Positions 37,990 through 46,290 of a DNA stretch of 64,000 nucleotides are shown here, piece by piece. The first letter of the stretch is position 1. Each line of letters starts with the position of its first letter. Under the pieces are notes generated by a model. That model was not told the origin of the DNA and ran no database searches. It worked only from the letters and a program-made list of their open reading frames with translations. The position numbers and the translations under genes are program-made. The DNA is taken from the NCBI GenBank assembly GCA_029945725.1, contig JAQSDB010000002.1:710592-774591 (forward strand), given 5' to 3'. This DNA is from a bacterium. Its GTDB lineage: Bacteria > Pseudomonadota > Gammaproteobacteria > Pseudomonadales > Moraxellaceae.

Positions 37990-38682
37990 TCAGGCGGCCG
38001 TCACGCCGAACAGGGCACCGACGCCAGCGGTGATGGCCATTGCCAGCGCGCCCCAGAACGTCACGCGCGCCGCAGCGGTAAACACCGCTGCGCCACCGGC
38101 ACGTGCCGCGAGCGAGCCCAGCAGCGCCAGAAAAAACAGCGAGCTTCCGGCGACGGCCCACAGGAGTGCAGGGCCCGGCACCAGCAGCACCACCAGCAGC
38201 GGCAGGAAGGCGCCCACCGCAAACGTGGCGGCCGATGCCAGTGAGGCCTGCACCGGACGTGCCGTCAGCATTTCCGAGATGCCGAGTTCATCGCGCGCAT
38301 GCGCGCCGAGGGCATCATGTGCCGTCAGTTGCGTGGCCACGGTAGCGGCCAGTTCCTTGTCGAGTCCGCGGGCCACGTAGATGGCGGTCAGTTCCGCGTG
38401 CTCGTGCTCGGGATCGGCCTCCAGTTCCAGGCGCTCCTTTTCCAGATCCGCGCTTTCGGTATCGGCTTGTGAACTCACCGAAACGTATTCGCCGGCCGCC
38501 ATCGACATGGCGCCAGCCACCAGACCGGCCACGCCGGTGATCAGGATGTTCTGCGAACTGGCCCCGGCCGCGACCACGCCCATGACCAGGCTCGCTGTGG
38601 AAACGATGCCGTCATTGGCGCCGAGCACGGCGGCGCGCAACCAGCCGATACGGTGTGTCTTGTGTCGCTCGATATGTCTCAT
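37990..38682 (-). CDS. VIT1/CCC1-family iron or manganese transporter
   Basis: The 230-residue protein has the VIT family N-terminus (HRIGWLRAAVLGANDGIVSTASLVMGV), the following glycine-rich helix (GLVAGAMSMAAGEYVSVSSQ), a charged cytoplasmic loop (residues ~75-125, EKERLELEADPEHEHAELTA) that binds metal in plant VIT1, and three C-terminal helices. Members export Fe2+ or Mn2+ from the cytoplasm by proton antiport. I see no metal-responsive riboswitch or Fur box upstream. Confidence 0.92.
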   Translation of the reverse strand: MRHIERHKTHRIGWLRAAVLGANDGIVSTASLVMGVVAAGASSQNILITGVAGLVAGAMSMAAGEYVSVSSQADTESADLEKERLELEADPEHEHAELTAIYVARGLDKELAATVATQLTAHDALGAHARDELGISEMLTARPVQASLASAATFAVGAFLPLLVVLLVPGPALLWAVAGSSLFFLALLGSLAARAGGAAVFTAAARVTFWGALAMAITAGVGALFGVTAA

Positions 38683-38754
38683 CAGGTCGCTTCCGTTTTG
38701 TGCATGGTGCGCCGTGTTGCCACAGCAGCGGGTTTGTCTCGGGGTACGATGCGC

Positions 38755-40089
38755 TCAGGTCTGCCGGGTAATCATGCTGAAGGCCACATCGGCAGCGCCT
38801 TCCGTGCGCGGGATGCGGACAATGTGGCCGTTTCCCGGCGCCACGTCCATGGCCTGGCCGTCACGATTCTCGATGGTGTCCAGCGCGAAATGATGATTGC
38901 CGCCCGGTGTCATCAGCATCAACTGGTCGCCGCGCGAAAAACGGTTTTTCACATCAATCGTCAGCCAGTGGTCGTCGGCATCAATCACTTCGCCCACCAG
39001 CTGTTCCGTGCCCAGCAGCGAGCTGCCCTGTTCGTACTGCTGGTATTCCGCCGGCGGATGACGACGGAAAAATCCTTCGGTGTAGCCGCGGTTCGACAGC
39101 GCTTCCAGCTCATCCATCAACTGCATGTCGAACGGTTTTCCGGCCATGGCATCATCAATGGCGCGACGATACACCTGCGCCGTGCGCGCCACGTAATAAG
39201 GGCTCTTGGTGCGTCCCTCGATCTTCAGCGAGTGCACGCCGATGCGCATCAGCTCGCCGACATGCTGCACCGCGCGCAGGTCGCGGGAATTCATGATGTA
39301 GGTGCCGTGCTCGTCTTCATATACCGGCACGAATTCATCCGGCTGTTTCGGATCGCGCAGCAGGATTTCCTTCGCGGCTTCCGGATCATGGTGGCCGACA
39401 GCCAGATTGCGCACCGGAATCATGTCGCCCGTGCTGTCGCTGGCATGCGGCACCGTGTTGTATTCCCAGCGACAGGCATTGGTGCAGGCGCCCTGGTTGG
39501 CATCACGATGGTTCATGTAGCCGGACAGCAGGCAGCGCCCGGAATAGGCCATGCACAGCGCGCCGTGCACGAACACTTCAATTTCCATGCCCGGCACTTT
39601 GTCGTGGATGTCGGCGATCTCGCCCAGCGCCAGTTCGCGCGAGAGGATCACGCGCGAAATCCCCTGGCGCCGCCAGAATTCCACGGTGGCCCAGTTCACC
39701 GCATTGGCCTGCACGGAAAGATGGATTTCCTGCTGCGGCCATTTTTCCTTGACCAGCATGATGAGGCCGGGATCGGACATGATCAGGGCATCGGGGCCGA
39801 GCTCGATGACCGGTTCAAGATCACGCAGGTAGCTGCGCACCTTGTCGTTGTGCGCCGCGATATTGGAGGCCAGATAAAACTGCTTGCCCTGGCGGTGCGC
39901 TTCCTCGATGCCTTCCTGCAATGCCGCCGCATCCTTGAAGCTGTTGTTGCGCACACGCAGGGAATAGCGCGGCTGGCCGGCATACACGGCATCGGCGCCA
40001 TAGGCGAAGGCGTATTTCAGGTGCGTCAGGGTGCCGGCGGGAGACAGCAGTTCCGGCCTGGTCAGGGCGTGGGCTTCGGGTGATTTCAT
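38755..40089 (-). CDS. trhP: U32 family peptidase-like protein, tRNA hydroxylation protein TrhP
   Basis: TrhP (YegQ) uses prephenate for the oxygen-independent hydroxylation of uridine 34 in tRNA, the first step to cmo5U/mo5U-type modifications. The 444 residues include the U32 core (ELLSPAGTLTHLKYAFAYGADAVYAG) and the cysteine cluster in GALCMAYSGRCLLSGYM and GACTNACRWEY, which probably binds an iron-sulfur centre, plus MNSRDLRAVQHVGEL and IEGRTKSPYYVART. The length matches E. coli YegQ. It is transcribed leftward alone. Confidence 0.9.
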   Translation of the reverse strand: MKSPEAHALTRPELLSPAGTLTHLKYAFAYGADAVYAGQPRYSLRVRNNSFKDAAALQEGIEEAHRQGKQFYLASNIAAHNDKVRSYLRDLEPVIELGPDALIMSDPGLIMLVKEKWPQQEIHLSVQANAVNWATVEFWRRQGISRVILSRELALGEIADIHDKVPGMEIEVFVHGALCMAYSGRCLLSGYMNHRDANQGACTNACRWEYNTVPHASDSTGDMIPVRNLAVGHHDPEAAKEILLRDPKQPDEFVPVYEDEHGTYIMNSRDLRAVQHVGELMRIGVHSLKIEGRTKSPYYVARTAQVYRRAIDDAMAGKPFDMQLMDELEALSNRGYTEGFFRRHPPAEYQQYEQGSSLLGTEQLVGEVIDADDHWLTIDVKNRFSRGDQLMLMTPGGNHHFALDTIENRDGQAMDVAPGNGHIVRIPRTEGAADVAFSMITRQT

Positions 40090-40201
40090 GAGTGTCGGGC
40101 AGGTGTATCAGGGTGATAAGAGACGGCGCCTAGTGTAAGCGATCCCGGTTCTTTCTGGCTGCCGGCACGGCAGGTTTTCCGCCTGCCTGCGCCTGCAGCA
40201 C

Positions 40202-41293
40202 CTAGCTTTCGGCCGGCGCCGGCGGAGTGGCCGGGTCCATGACGGCAGACAACAGCTCGCGATAATAATCGTCGATGTCCGCAACGCCGTCCGGCAACCA
40301 CTCCGCCGCCGGCAGCCAGGATTGCAGCGCGACAAAAGGCCCGCCGCTGCCGCCCTGGATGTCGGCCGTCCGGTAGGATCGCGGATGGCGGTAGCGCGAA
40401 CGCGGCTGCCAGGCGGATTTTTCCAGATGCAGGACGGTGTTGCAGCCGCTGACATCGCAGAAACGGTTCAGCACGCCGCGCATCGCGAGAAAGCCGTAAT
40501 AGAGCGTGTATTCCGTCCACATCGGCACGTTGCGGGCGAGCACGGTGCGCCACGGCAGCTGGTGCTGGTTTTCCAGGTGCCGGGTGAGCTGGCGTACCTG
40601 TCCGGCGTGCAGCAGCACCGGCGTTTCACTGAAGGAACGCTTGCGCTGCAGCGGTCCGCGCTGCCAGCCCAGCAGCCGTTCCGAGCCGATCTGGCGTTGT
40701 GCCTTCACCGTCATTTCCTGCTGTGCAAACGCCGGTGTGTAAATACGCAGATAGTCATCGATGCTTTCGATGCCGGTGCGTGCGCGCCCGTCCCGCACCA
40801 GATCGCCGAGATGGAAGGGGCGGCAGCACAGGATGTCGCTGTCCAGTGTCAGGTAGAACGGTGTGGTGATGCGCTCGGCCACCGCCAGTTTCAGCAACTG
40901 CTGGATATGCCAGCCGCTGGGCCGCCCCGTGTGGGGATCGCGGACACTGGCGGTGTCGGGACAAAGTTCTGATTCAGGCAGCACCTGGTAGCGCGGATCG
41001 GTTGTCAGGGTGGCCAGCAGCTCCCGGAGTTGCGCTACTTCCGCGTCCGGGCAGACGCACAGGAATACCTCCAGATCCTCTTGCCGGAACATGCGCATGA
41101 AGGTCAGCAGCATGCAGCGTATGCGCCAGTGCCCTTCATGTTCTGCGGCCGCGCGCCAGCTGGCCGGATCAACACCGGGTTCACGCAGGGCGAGCGGCGC
41201 CACCACACTTAAACGGTTTTTTTCAGCGCTTTTGTTTTCTGCGGTCATGTTTTCAGAGGTCATGGTTTCAGGGAGGAAAGCTTCAGGGGGCAT
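40202..41293 (-). CDS. DUF6492-type glycosyltransferase-like protein
   Basis: A ~363-residue cytoplasmic protein with a GT-A glycosyltransferase look: SVVAPLALREPG as first strand, CMLLTFMRMF, and a DxD-like motif in FYLTLDSDILCCRPF, where Mn2+-nucleotide-sugar binding is expected. The rest (WTEYTLYYGFLAMRGVLNRF) is typical of DUF6492 proteins, which have no known substrate. The first ~25 residues are a low-complexity run from short DNA repeats of CTGAAAACATG type; the true start could be any of the ATG codons at 41293, 41263 or 41248 and none has a ribosome-binding site. Confidence 0.65.
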   Translation of the reverse strand: MPPEAFLPETMTSENMTAENKSAEKNRLSVVAPLALREPGVDPASWRAAAEHEGHWRIRCMLLTFMRMFRQEDLEVFLCVCPDAEVAQLRELLATLTTDPRYQVLPESELCPDTASVRDPHTGRPSGWHIQQLLKLAVAERITTPFYLTLDSDILCCRPFHLGDLVRDGRARTGIESIDDYLRIYTPAFAQQEMTVKAQRQIGSERLLGWQRGPLQRKRSFSETPVLLHAGQVRQLTRHLENQHQLPWRTVLARNVPMWTEYTLYYGFLAMRGVLNRFCDVSGCNTVLHLEKSAWQPRSRYRHPRSYRTADIQGGSGGPFVALQSWLPAAEWLPDGVADIDDYYRELLSAVMDPATPPAPAES

Positions 41294-41460
41294 GTTTTCA
41301 GGAAGTATGGCGCCGGAATCCGGTGTTGATCATCGTGTGCAGGCCTTCACGCCATCCTGCCATGAATTCATGCCGCCGTGATGCGGCAGTGATGAGGCGA
41401 CGGTGCCGATGCGGCCGGTGCGGGGATTATTTCATTAAAAGCGGTGCCGGGGGCGGTTTG

Positions 41461-41491
41461 TCCGGCATTCCTGATGGTCAGGAATGCCGGA
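41461..41491. repeat. Perfect inverted repeat
   Basis: TCCGGCATTCCTGA (41461-41474) and TCAGGAATGCCGGA (41478-41491) around TGG, beyond the end of the alcohol dehydrogenase gene. No T-run follows on either strand, so it is at best a rho-assisted terminator or an mRNA-stabilising hairpin. Confidence 0.6.
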
Positions 41492-41546
41492 GCAGAAGCA
41501 GAAGGAAACCGGCACGCACAAGGGCGTGCCCCTCATGGCATTCCGT

Positions 41547-42620
41547 TCAGGGCGTGATGGCAATCTTCAGCACGCCGTCGCGCTGGTGCCCGAAGAGGTC
41601 GTAGGCCTTCTCGATGTCATCCAGCTTGAAGCGGTGCGTGACCATGGGGCCAAGATCAACGCGGCCGGACTGGATCACCGACATCAGCCGGCGCATGCGT
41701 TCCTTGCCGCCGGGGCACAGCGTGGTCACGATCTTGTGATCACCGAGCCCGGCAGCAAAGGCGCCCAGCGGAATCGTGAGGTCGGTGGAATAAACGCCGA
41801 GGCTGGACAAGGTTCCGCCCGGACGCAGCACGCGCAGGCAGGCCTCGAACGTCGCCTGTGTGCCCAGCGCCTCGATGGCGACATCAACGCCACGGCCGTT
41901 GGTGAGGCGCATGATTTCTTCCACCGGATCGCGGGTGCTGCTGTCGATGACAAAATCAGCGCCCATTTTTTTCGCGATCTCAAGGCGGTTACCAAGGCGG
42001 TCGACGCCGATCACCGTGGTCGCGCCGCTCAGCTTTGCGCCCGCCGTGGCGCACAGGCCGATGGGCCCCTGCGCAAAGATGGCGACGGTGTCACCAATGC
42101 GGATACCGGCGCGTTCGGCGCCGCCAAATCCGGTCGACATGATGTCGGGGCACATCAGCACCTGCTCGTCACTGAGGTCATCCGGCACCGCCGCCAGATT
42201 GGCCATGGCATCGGGCACGAGCACGTATTCCGCCTGGCAGCCGTCGATGGTGTTGCCGAATTTCCAGCCGCCCATGGGTTTCCAGCCGTGCGCCGTGCCG
42301 GCACCGTCCTGCGAGCAGTAACCGCAGAGGCAGGCATTGCTCCAGCCACTCGGCGTGATGGCGCCGGCAATCACGCGCTGGCCCTCGCTGTAGCCTTTCA
42401 CCGCCGAGCCCAGCTTGTGGATGATGCCGACCGGTTCATGGCCGATGGTGAGGCCGCGCGCCACCGGGTATTCGCCCTTGAGGATGTGCACATCGGTGCC
42501 GCAAATCGTGGTGGTGGTGACCTTGATCAGCGCATCAAGCGGCCCGACATCGGGAATGCGTTTGTCATCGAGGACAATGCGTCCGGGTTCAACAAAGATT
42601 GCCGCTTTCATCATGGCCAT
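41547..42620 (-). CDS. Zinc-dependent (secondary) alcohol dehydrogenase
   Basis: A 357-residue MDR-superfamily dehydrogenase. Catalytic zinc ligands are C40 (TICGTD), H61-E62 (GHEPVG) and D159 in CPDIMSTGFGGAE, the arrangement of NADP-dependent secondary alcohol dehydrogenases (Thermoanaerobacter/Clostridium type). The structural-zinc lobe is reduced to C97, C99 and C102 with different spacing. The coenzyme fold starts with FAQGPIGLCATAGAKL. The likely reaction is reversible oxidation of a small secondary alcohol; cofactor not settled. Start at 42620 is preceded by GAGAAG; ATG 42614 and 42611 are alternatives. A perfect FNR/Anr box lies 80 bases upstream, suggesting oxygen-limited expression. 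Confidence 0.9.
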   Translation of the reverse strand: MAMMKAAIFVEPGRIVLDDKRIPDVGPLDALIKVTTTTICGTDVHILKGEYPVARGLTIGHEPVGIIHKLGSAVKGYSEGQRVIAGAITPSGWSNACLCGYCSQDGAGTAHGWKPMGGWKFGNTIDGCQAEYVLVPDAMANLAAVPDDLSDEQVLMCPDIMSTGFGGAERAGIRIGDTVAIFAQGPIGLCATAGAKLSGATTVIGVDRLGNRLEIAKKMGADFVIDSSTRDPVEEIMRLTNGRGVDVAIEALGTQATFEACLRVLRPGGTLSSLGVYSTDLTIPLGAFAAGLGDHKIVTTLCPGGKERMRRLMSVIQSGRVDLGPMVTHRFKLDDIEKAYDLFGHQRDGVLKIAITP

Positions 42621-42699
42621 GACGAGCTTCTCGGGTTTGGAGGGGGAGCCACAGTCTAGGAAGGGGATTTGCCAGCGTCCACGCATAACAAGCCGCGGC

Positions 42700-42713
42700 T
42701 TGATGCGCATCAA
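42700..42713 (-). promoter_or_regulatory. FNR/Anr-type binding site upstream of the alcohol dehydrogenase
   Basis: TTGAT-GCGC-ATCAA matches the FNR/Anr consensus (TTGAT-N4-ATCAA) at all ten conserved positions, 80 bases before the dehydrogenase start. The position relative to the transcription start is unknown, so activation or repression cannot be told. Confidence 0.7.
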
Positions 42714-42768
42714 ACGCGCGCACCTGCCGGCCTGAAAACAGGGCGCAGGGCAGCAAGGGATTCCGGTC

Positions 42769-43305
42769 TTATTTCATGTTTGATTTCAGCTTGATCGTCT
42801 CACCCGCCACCATGAAGTGGCCCTTGCCCTGGTGATGAATCGTGCGCGGATCTTTCACGGCGCTGTCCTTCCAGGCCTTGACGACTTCCAGCACGAAAAA
42901 GCAGTAGCTGGACACCATCCGGGTGTCGACCACGCGGCACTCCAGATTGGCGTAGCACTCCTTGATGAGGGGCGCCGCAACCAGTTCGGCCGGCAGCGGC
43001 GTGAGGCCAAACGCGGTGAACTTGTCGGTGTCGGCGCCCGAGCAGTTGCCACAGGCCACCACCTTTTCCGCGATCTCCACCGTCGGGATATTGATCACGC
43101 ATTCCTTGCCGGCCTTCAGCGCGCTGAACGAATGATTGCGGTTGCTGATGACGCAGCCCACCAGCGGCGGCTCGAACTCCATCATGGTGTGCCATGACAT
43201 GGTCATGATGTTTGCCTGGCCCTTGCGCGACGTGGTGACCAGCGTGACCGGCCCTGTTTCCAGCAAGCCGTAGACCTTCGAAAGGGGAAGCGATTTCCTG
43301 GCCAT
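42769..43305 (-). CDS. Flavin reductase-like domain protein
   Basis: The 178-residue protein has the flavin reductase/flavoredoxin split-barrel pattern: VYGLLETGPVTLVTTSRKGQ, ANIMTMSWHTMMEFEPPLVG, the FMN-binding NRNHSFSALKAGKECVINIP, and a late YCFFVLEVVKAWKDS. Such proteins bind FMN and transfer electrons or reduce free flavin. A perfect FNR/Anr box lies 93 bases upstream, so it may be induced under low oxygen together with the adjacent dehydrogenase. Confidence 0.87.
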   Translation of the reverse strand: MARKSLPLSKVYGLLETGPVTLVTTSRKGQANIMTMSWHTMMEFEPPLVGCVISNRNHSFSALKAGKECVINIPTVEIAEKVVACGNCSGADTDKFTAFGLTPLPAELVAAPLIKECYANLECRVVDTRMVSSYCFFVLEVVKAWKDSAVKDPRTIHHQGKGHFMVAGETIKLKSNMK

Positions 43306-43397
43306 GGCGCGTGCTCCTGCTGAGCATTAACGGAACGACCAGTCTGGGAAGCGGATGCGGCAGCGTCAATGTTTGTCATGGTCCGTCATGCCGGCAC

Positions 43398-43411
43398 TTG
43401 ATGTGCATCAA
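43398..43411 (-). promoter_or_regulatory. FNR/Anr-type binding site upstream of the flavin reductase
   Basis: TTGAT-GCAC-ATCAA on the minus strand is a perfect consensus site. A fair -10 sequence (CAAACA) lies ~30 bases downstream of its centre, the geometry of class II FNR activation near -41.5. Confidence 0.72.
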
Positions 43412-43497
43412 GCGGCAGCCACACGGCACACACAGAGGGTACAAAGAGAGCACACGGGCGCAGTGGCCGTGTGTTTATCGCATCAGTGCTTGCCGCA

Positions 43498-44127
43498 TCA
43501 GCTCTCGTTGAGGGCGGCGTTGATGACCTCGTTGATGACGGCTTCCGACCACTGTTTCTTGCCGGCTTTTTCCGGCAGGCGTTCAATGATGGATGAAATG
43601 CGTTTGCCGTAGGCAACGGCTTTTTCCAGATCGCTGGCCAGCGCGACCTGCTCCGGTTTCCTGCGCAGTTCCTGCTGGAGGGCGGCCGGAATGTCATGGA
43701 TTTTCCGCGTGATTTTTCCCTGCGCCAGACTGGTGAGCATGGAATTGTCGTAGCCGCCAAACGGTGCCCGCGCATCATCCTTGAACAGCACCAGCGGCTT
43801 GCCGGCCGCATGGGCGAGGGCGGCTTCCACAATCATGCCCTCGTCCGGCACGCGGCCGTTCAGGTTGCACACCACGGCACTGCAGCGCTCCAGCAGTTCG
43901 TAAACATCCAGCGCGAAGATGGCGTAATCAATGCGGCTGCGGATGCCAGACATCATCGAGGGCATCGCCACGTTTTCAAAGCGCATCACATAGCCTTCGA
44001 GCCCGTCACGGTGCGGCAAAAAGGTGGTAAAGCCCGCCTGCTCCAGGGTATTGGCAATGGCACTCATGCCGCCGATTTCTTCCGCACAGAACAGCGGGCC
44101 GGAGCAGTAGATGCGTTTTGTTTTCAT
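43498..44127 (-). CDS. Nucleoside 2-deoxyribosyltransferase-like protein
   Basis: A 209-residue protein with the nucleoside 2-deoxyribosyltransferase fold: the first strand RIYCSGPLFC, a middle helix with RIDYAIFALDVYELLERCSAVVCNLNGRVPDEGMIVEAALAHA-type sequence (catalytic-Glu region PDEGMIVEAA), and KPLVLFKDDAR. Family members exchange or hydrolyse nucleobases of deoxynucleosides or nucleotides. The C-terminal ~70 residues are helical and not typical. The ATG at 44127 has GGAT upstream; a TTG start ten codons earlier is less likely. Confidence 0.8.
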   Translation of the reverse strand: MKTKRIYCSGPLFCAEEIGGMSAIANTLEQAGFTTFLPHRDGLEGYVMRFENVAMPSMMSGIRSRIDYAIFALDVYELLERCSAVVCNLNGRVPDEGMIVEAALAHAAGKPLVLFKDDARAPFGGYDNSMLTSLAQGKITRKIHDIPAALQQELRRKPEQVALASDLEKAVAYGKRISSIIERLPEKAGKKQWSEAVINEVINAALNES

Positions 44128-44189
44128 GTCGTTTATCCGGAGGTGGTAACCGTTCAACTATGTATTCATGCGCTGCGCGGGCGCCGGGC

Positions 44190-44579
44190 CTAGCGGCCGC
44201 CCTGCAGCATCGCCGCCATTTTCTGGTGGATCAGGTTGATGGCTTTCAGCGGGCGTACCATCACCTTGAACTCGGTGATTTTTCCTTCGTCGTCCCACTT
44301 GATCATGTCCACGCCGTTGACGGCAATGCCGTCGATTTCGACCTGGAATTCCAGCACCGCATCATGGCTGCTGCTGAGCTCACGCACATAGCGGAAGGTC
44401 GGATTGAAGAAAACGTGAAAGGCGGCCTGCAGGTACAGCGAAGTGATCGCCTTGCCGGCCTGCGGCGTGTGCACGACAGGGGAGTGGAAGACCACGTTGT
44501 CGTCGAGCAGGGCATTGAGCTCGTCGGTGTTGCGGGTTTCCACCACCTTATGCCAGCGGGCGAGGGTGTCGAGGGTCAT
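44190..44579 (-). CDS. SnoaL-like (NTF2-fold) protein
   Basis: This 129-residue protein shows the SnoaL/ketosteroid isomerase-like fold: LARWHKVVETRNTDELNALLDDNVVFHSP, then FRYVRELSSSHDAVLEFQVEID, VNGVDMIKWDDEGKITEFKVMVRPLKAI. NTF2-fold proteins of this length act as isomerases, hydrolases or ligand binders; nothing points to a particular reaction. It is in a leftward run of small genes with the downstream deoxyribosyltransferase-like gene. Confidence 0.85.
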   Translation of the reverse strand: MTLDTLARWHKVVETRNTDELNALLDDNVVFHSPVVHTPQAGKAITSLYLQAAFHVFFNPTFRYVRELSSSHDAVLEFQVEIDGIAVNGVDMIKWDDEGKITEFKVMVRPLKAINLIHQKMAAMLQGGR

Positions 44580-44638
44580 GAAAAAGTTCCTGATCGGGCG
44601 CAGCGGGCGCCGTGAAATGAATGCCGGGCAGCCGGCGC

Positions 44639-45199
44639 TTACGGGGTCTTTTTGCCAACGCCGTGCGTAGCCAGATAGCTGATGGATTCTTCGTATTTCG
44701 AACCGGCATCAATGCGCGAGATTTCTGCCTTGTCCAGCAGCATGCCGGCTTTTTCCAGCGTGCTCATGGTGCCGTAGTAGCGCAGCAGCAGCCATTCGCT
44801 GTCCTGCTCGGCAACCTCGCCGATAAAGCTGATGTTGTCCTCCAGGAATTCCGCAATCAGGTTCACATAGCCAAAGGTGTTCTGCACCGATTCGATCACC
44901 GCTTCGAGCGAAGACAGATCGATAGTCGGTGAGGCCAGCCGGGTTTGTGCGTGTGCGCCCAGTGCCTTGATCGCCGCGCGCGTATTGCCGCCCATGCTGA
45001 CGCGGGTAACGTCATCAATATGAAAAATGCTGATGCCGTTTTTTTCACCTTCCTCGGTGATCAGGCTCATGTAGAGGAATTCGTCGCTGATGCCCTGAAT
45101 GACCCCCGTGAGCGATTCCTCGGAGACGCGGTCGCGGTAAACATCAACGATTTCGCGGGCCAGCTTGAACTCTTTCAGCTTTTTATCGAGCAGTGACAT
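44639..45199 (-). CDS. Conserved protein of unknown function with two related halves
   Basis: I do not recognise the family. The 186 residues hold no signal peptide or membrane helix and appear cytoplasmic. Two segments look alike: residues ~32-70 (LTGVIQGISDEFLYMSLITE ... IFHIDDVTRV) and ~120-170 (ISFIGEVAEQDSEWLLLRYY ... LLDKAEISRI). Each has a beta-meander with a hydrophobic turn and ends in a [IL]-x-[KD]-x-[DE]-[VI]-[ST]-R-[IV] strand, the pattern of a small barrel such as an Sm-like or PRC-type fold. That suggests internal duplication; the fold is inferred by eye. It lies 29 bases downstream of a DUF6882 gene. Confidence 0.75.
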   Translation of the reverse strand: MSLLDKKLKEFKLAREIVDVYRDRVSEESLTGVIQGISDEFLYMSLITEEGEKNGISIFHIDDVTRVSMGGNTRAAIKALGAHAQTRLASPTIDLSSLEAVIESVQNTFGYVNLIAEFLEDNISFIGEVAEQDSEWLLLRYYGTMSTLEKAGMLLDKAEISRIDAGSKYEESISYLATHGVGKKTP

Positions 45200-45228
45200 G
45201 GTGCTGATCCTGGAAAAAGAAGCGTGGA

Positions 45229-45696
45229 TTACGGGTTCGGCAGAACGGCGTCCAGCGCCAGAAAAAGATGGGTTTCCTGGTTCGGCGCCTTGTAGCAGCC
45301 AAGGCCGCCCAGGTGATGCACCGCCATGGCGGCCAGCTCCCAGGCCATGGCCATGTCGGCCTCAAAGAGGCCATCATCGTTGAACAGGTCGTAACCGGTC
45401 CTGGCGTGCAGCTCCTTCAGCGCGCCGGCTTTTTCCCGCAGCGGTGCCTTGATGTGCGAATTGGCCCAGGCCCATTTCCAGGTTTCCTTGCTGGCGGCAA
45501 AGCTGCCAATGGGCGTGATGGCGAAGCGGATTTTCAGCACATCCTGCGCATCAAAAAAATCCAGCGACTGCTTTTCCTGGTCAATCCACCAGCGGCCCAT
45601 GCCGCTGAGGCCGAACTGCGCTTCCAGCAGCGCCTGCTTGTCTTTCAGTTCCTGCACGCAGGTATCAACAAACCGGTCAAAATCGTCTTCATTCAT
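45229..45696 (-). CDS. DUF6882-family protein
   Basis: The 155-residue protein resembles DUF6882: CVQELKDKQALLEAQFGL, RWWIDQEKQSLDF, IGSFAASKETWKWAWAN, followed by a C-terminal LAAMAVHHLGGLGCYKAP. The tryptophan-rich WKWAW motif is diagnostic. No function is known and no export signal is present. The start chosen is ATG 45696; the upstream frame extension lacks family character and consists of shadow-like Pro/Arg/Thr sequence. Confidence 0.8.
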   Translation of the reverse strand: MNEDDFDRFVDTCVQELKDKQALLEAQFGLSGMGRWWIDQEKQSLDFFDAQDVLKIRFAITPIGSFAASKETWKWAWANSHIKAPLREKAGALKELHARTGYDLFNDDGLFEADMAMAWELAAMAVHHLGGLGCYKAPNQETHLFLALDAVLPNP

Positions 45697-45959
45697 GGTG
45701 GCGGTGCGGCTGTCTGTGTCGGTATGGGGTTCGGGTCGGGCAGATGCCCGGCCGTGTCTGCGGATGATAGCGAATATTAAGGAGTTTTCGCCGGGGTTTT
45801 GCGCCGGCGGTGAGGTGGGGCTGGCCGTGCGCCGAAAGCCGGCCATTTTTCGGGGTATTTGCTCTGGTCGGGAGGAGCTGGTGCTTTTGTACCCCGGCGC
45901 TGGAGTCAGGGCATCGGTGCGTCAGGGCTTGTCGCGCCGGCAGCGAATGGTCAGGCCAG

Positions 45960-46190
45960 TCATTCCTGGCTCCCCAGAACCTTGTTTTTGATTTGCGAAA
46001 CCAGTGCCTGCACCGGGCTTTTGGTACGCACCGGCCTGAGCACAAGATTGCCTTTGCAGTTCGGGCAGACATGATTCATTGCGGTGGTGCACGCTTCACA
46101 GAAGGTGCATTCATACGAACAAATGTATGCCACATCGGTAAGGCCGGTTTTCATTGCGCATTTTTCGCACTGTTTTTTCATTTTCAGCAT
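45960..46190 (-). CDS. DUF1272-family Cys-rich small protein
   Basis: The 76-residue protein has eight cysteines in zinc-knuckle pairs: C-EK-C, then ICSYECTFCEAC and CPNCKGNL, the layout of DUF1272 (two four-Cys zinc sites, RING-like). Function unknown. ATG 46190 has GGAG six bases upstream; the TTG four codons earlier overlaps that site and is rejected. Confidence 0.85.
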   Translation of the reverse strand: MLKMKKQCEKCAMKTGLTDVAYICSYECTFCEACTTAMNHVCPNCKGNLVLRPVRTKSPVQALVSQIKNKVLGSQE

Positions 46191-46290
46191 GTCGTTCTCC
46201 AACCGGCTTGTCTCATGTTTGCGATAAGGCGGTGGCCCGTCTGAAAATGCCCGGGCACCGCCGCTGAAAATACGCTTTTGCGCCCTGCGC

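Noticed and set aside
41461..41491. Perfect inverted repeat as an intrinsic terminator
   Set aside because: No T-run follows the stem on either strand.
46203..46285. Hairpin GGCGGTGCCCG/CGGGCCACCGCC as a further attC site
   Set aside because: The arms pair, but neither outer AAC nor GTT box is present and the loop is long; more likely a terminator-like or degenerate element.
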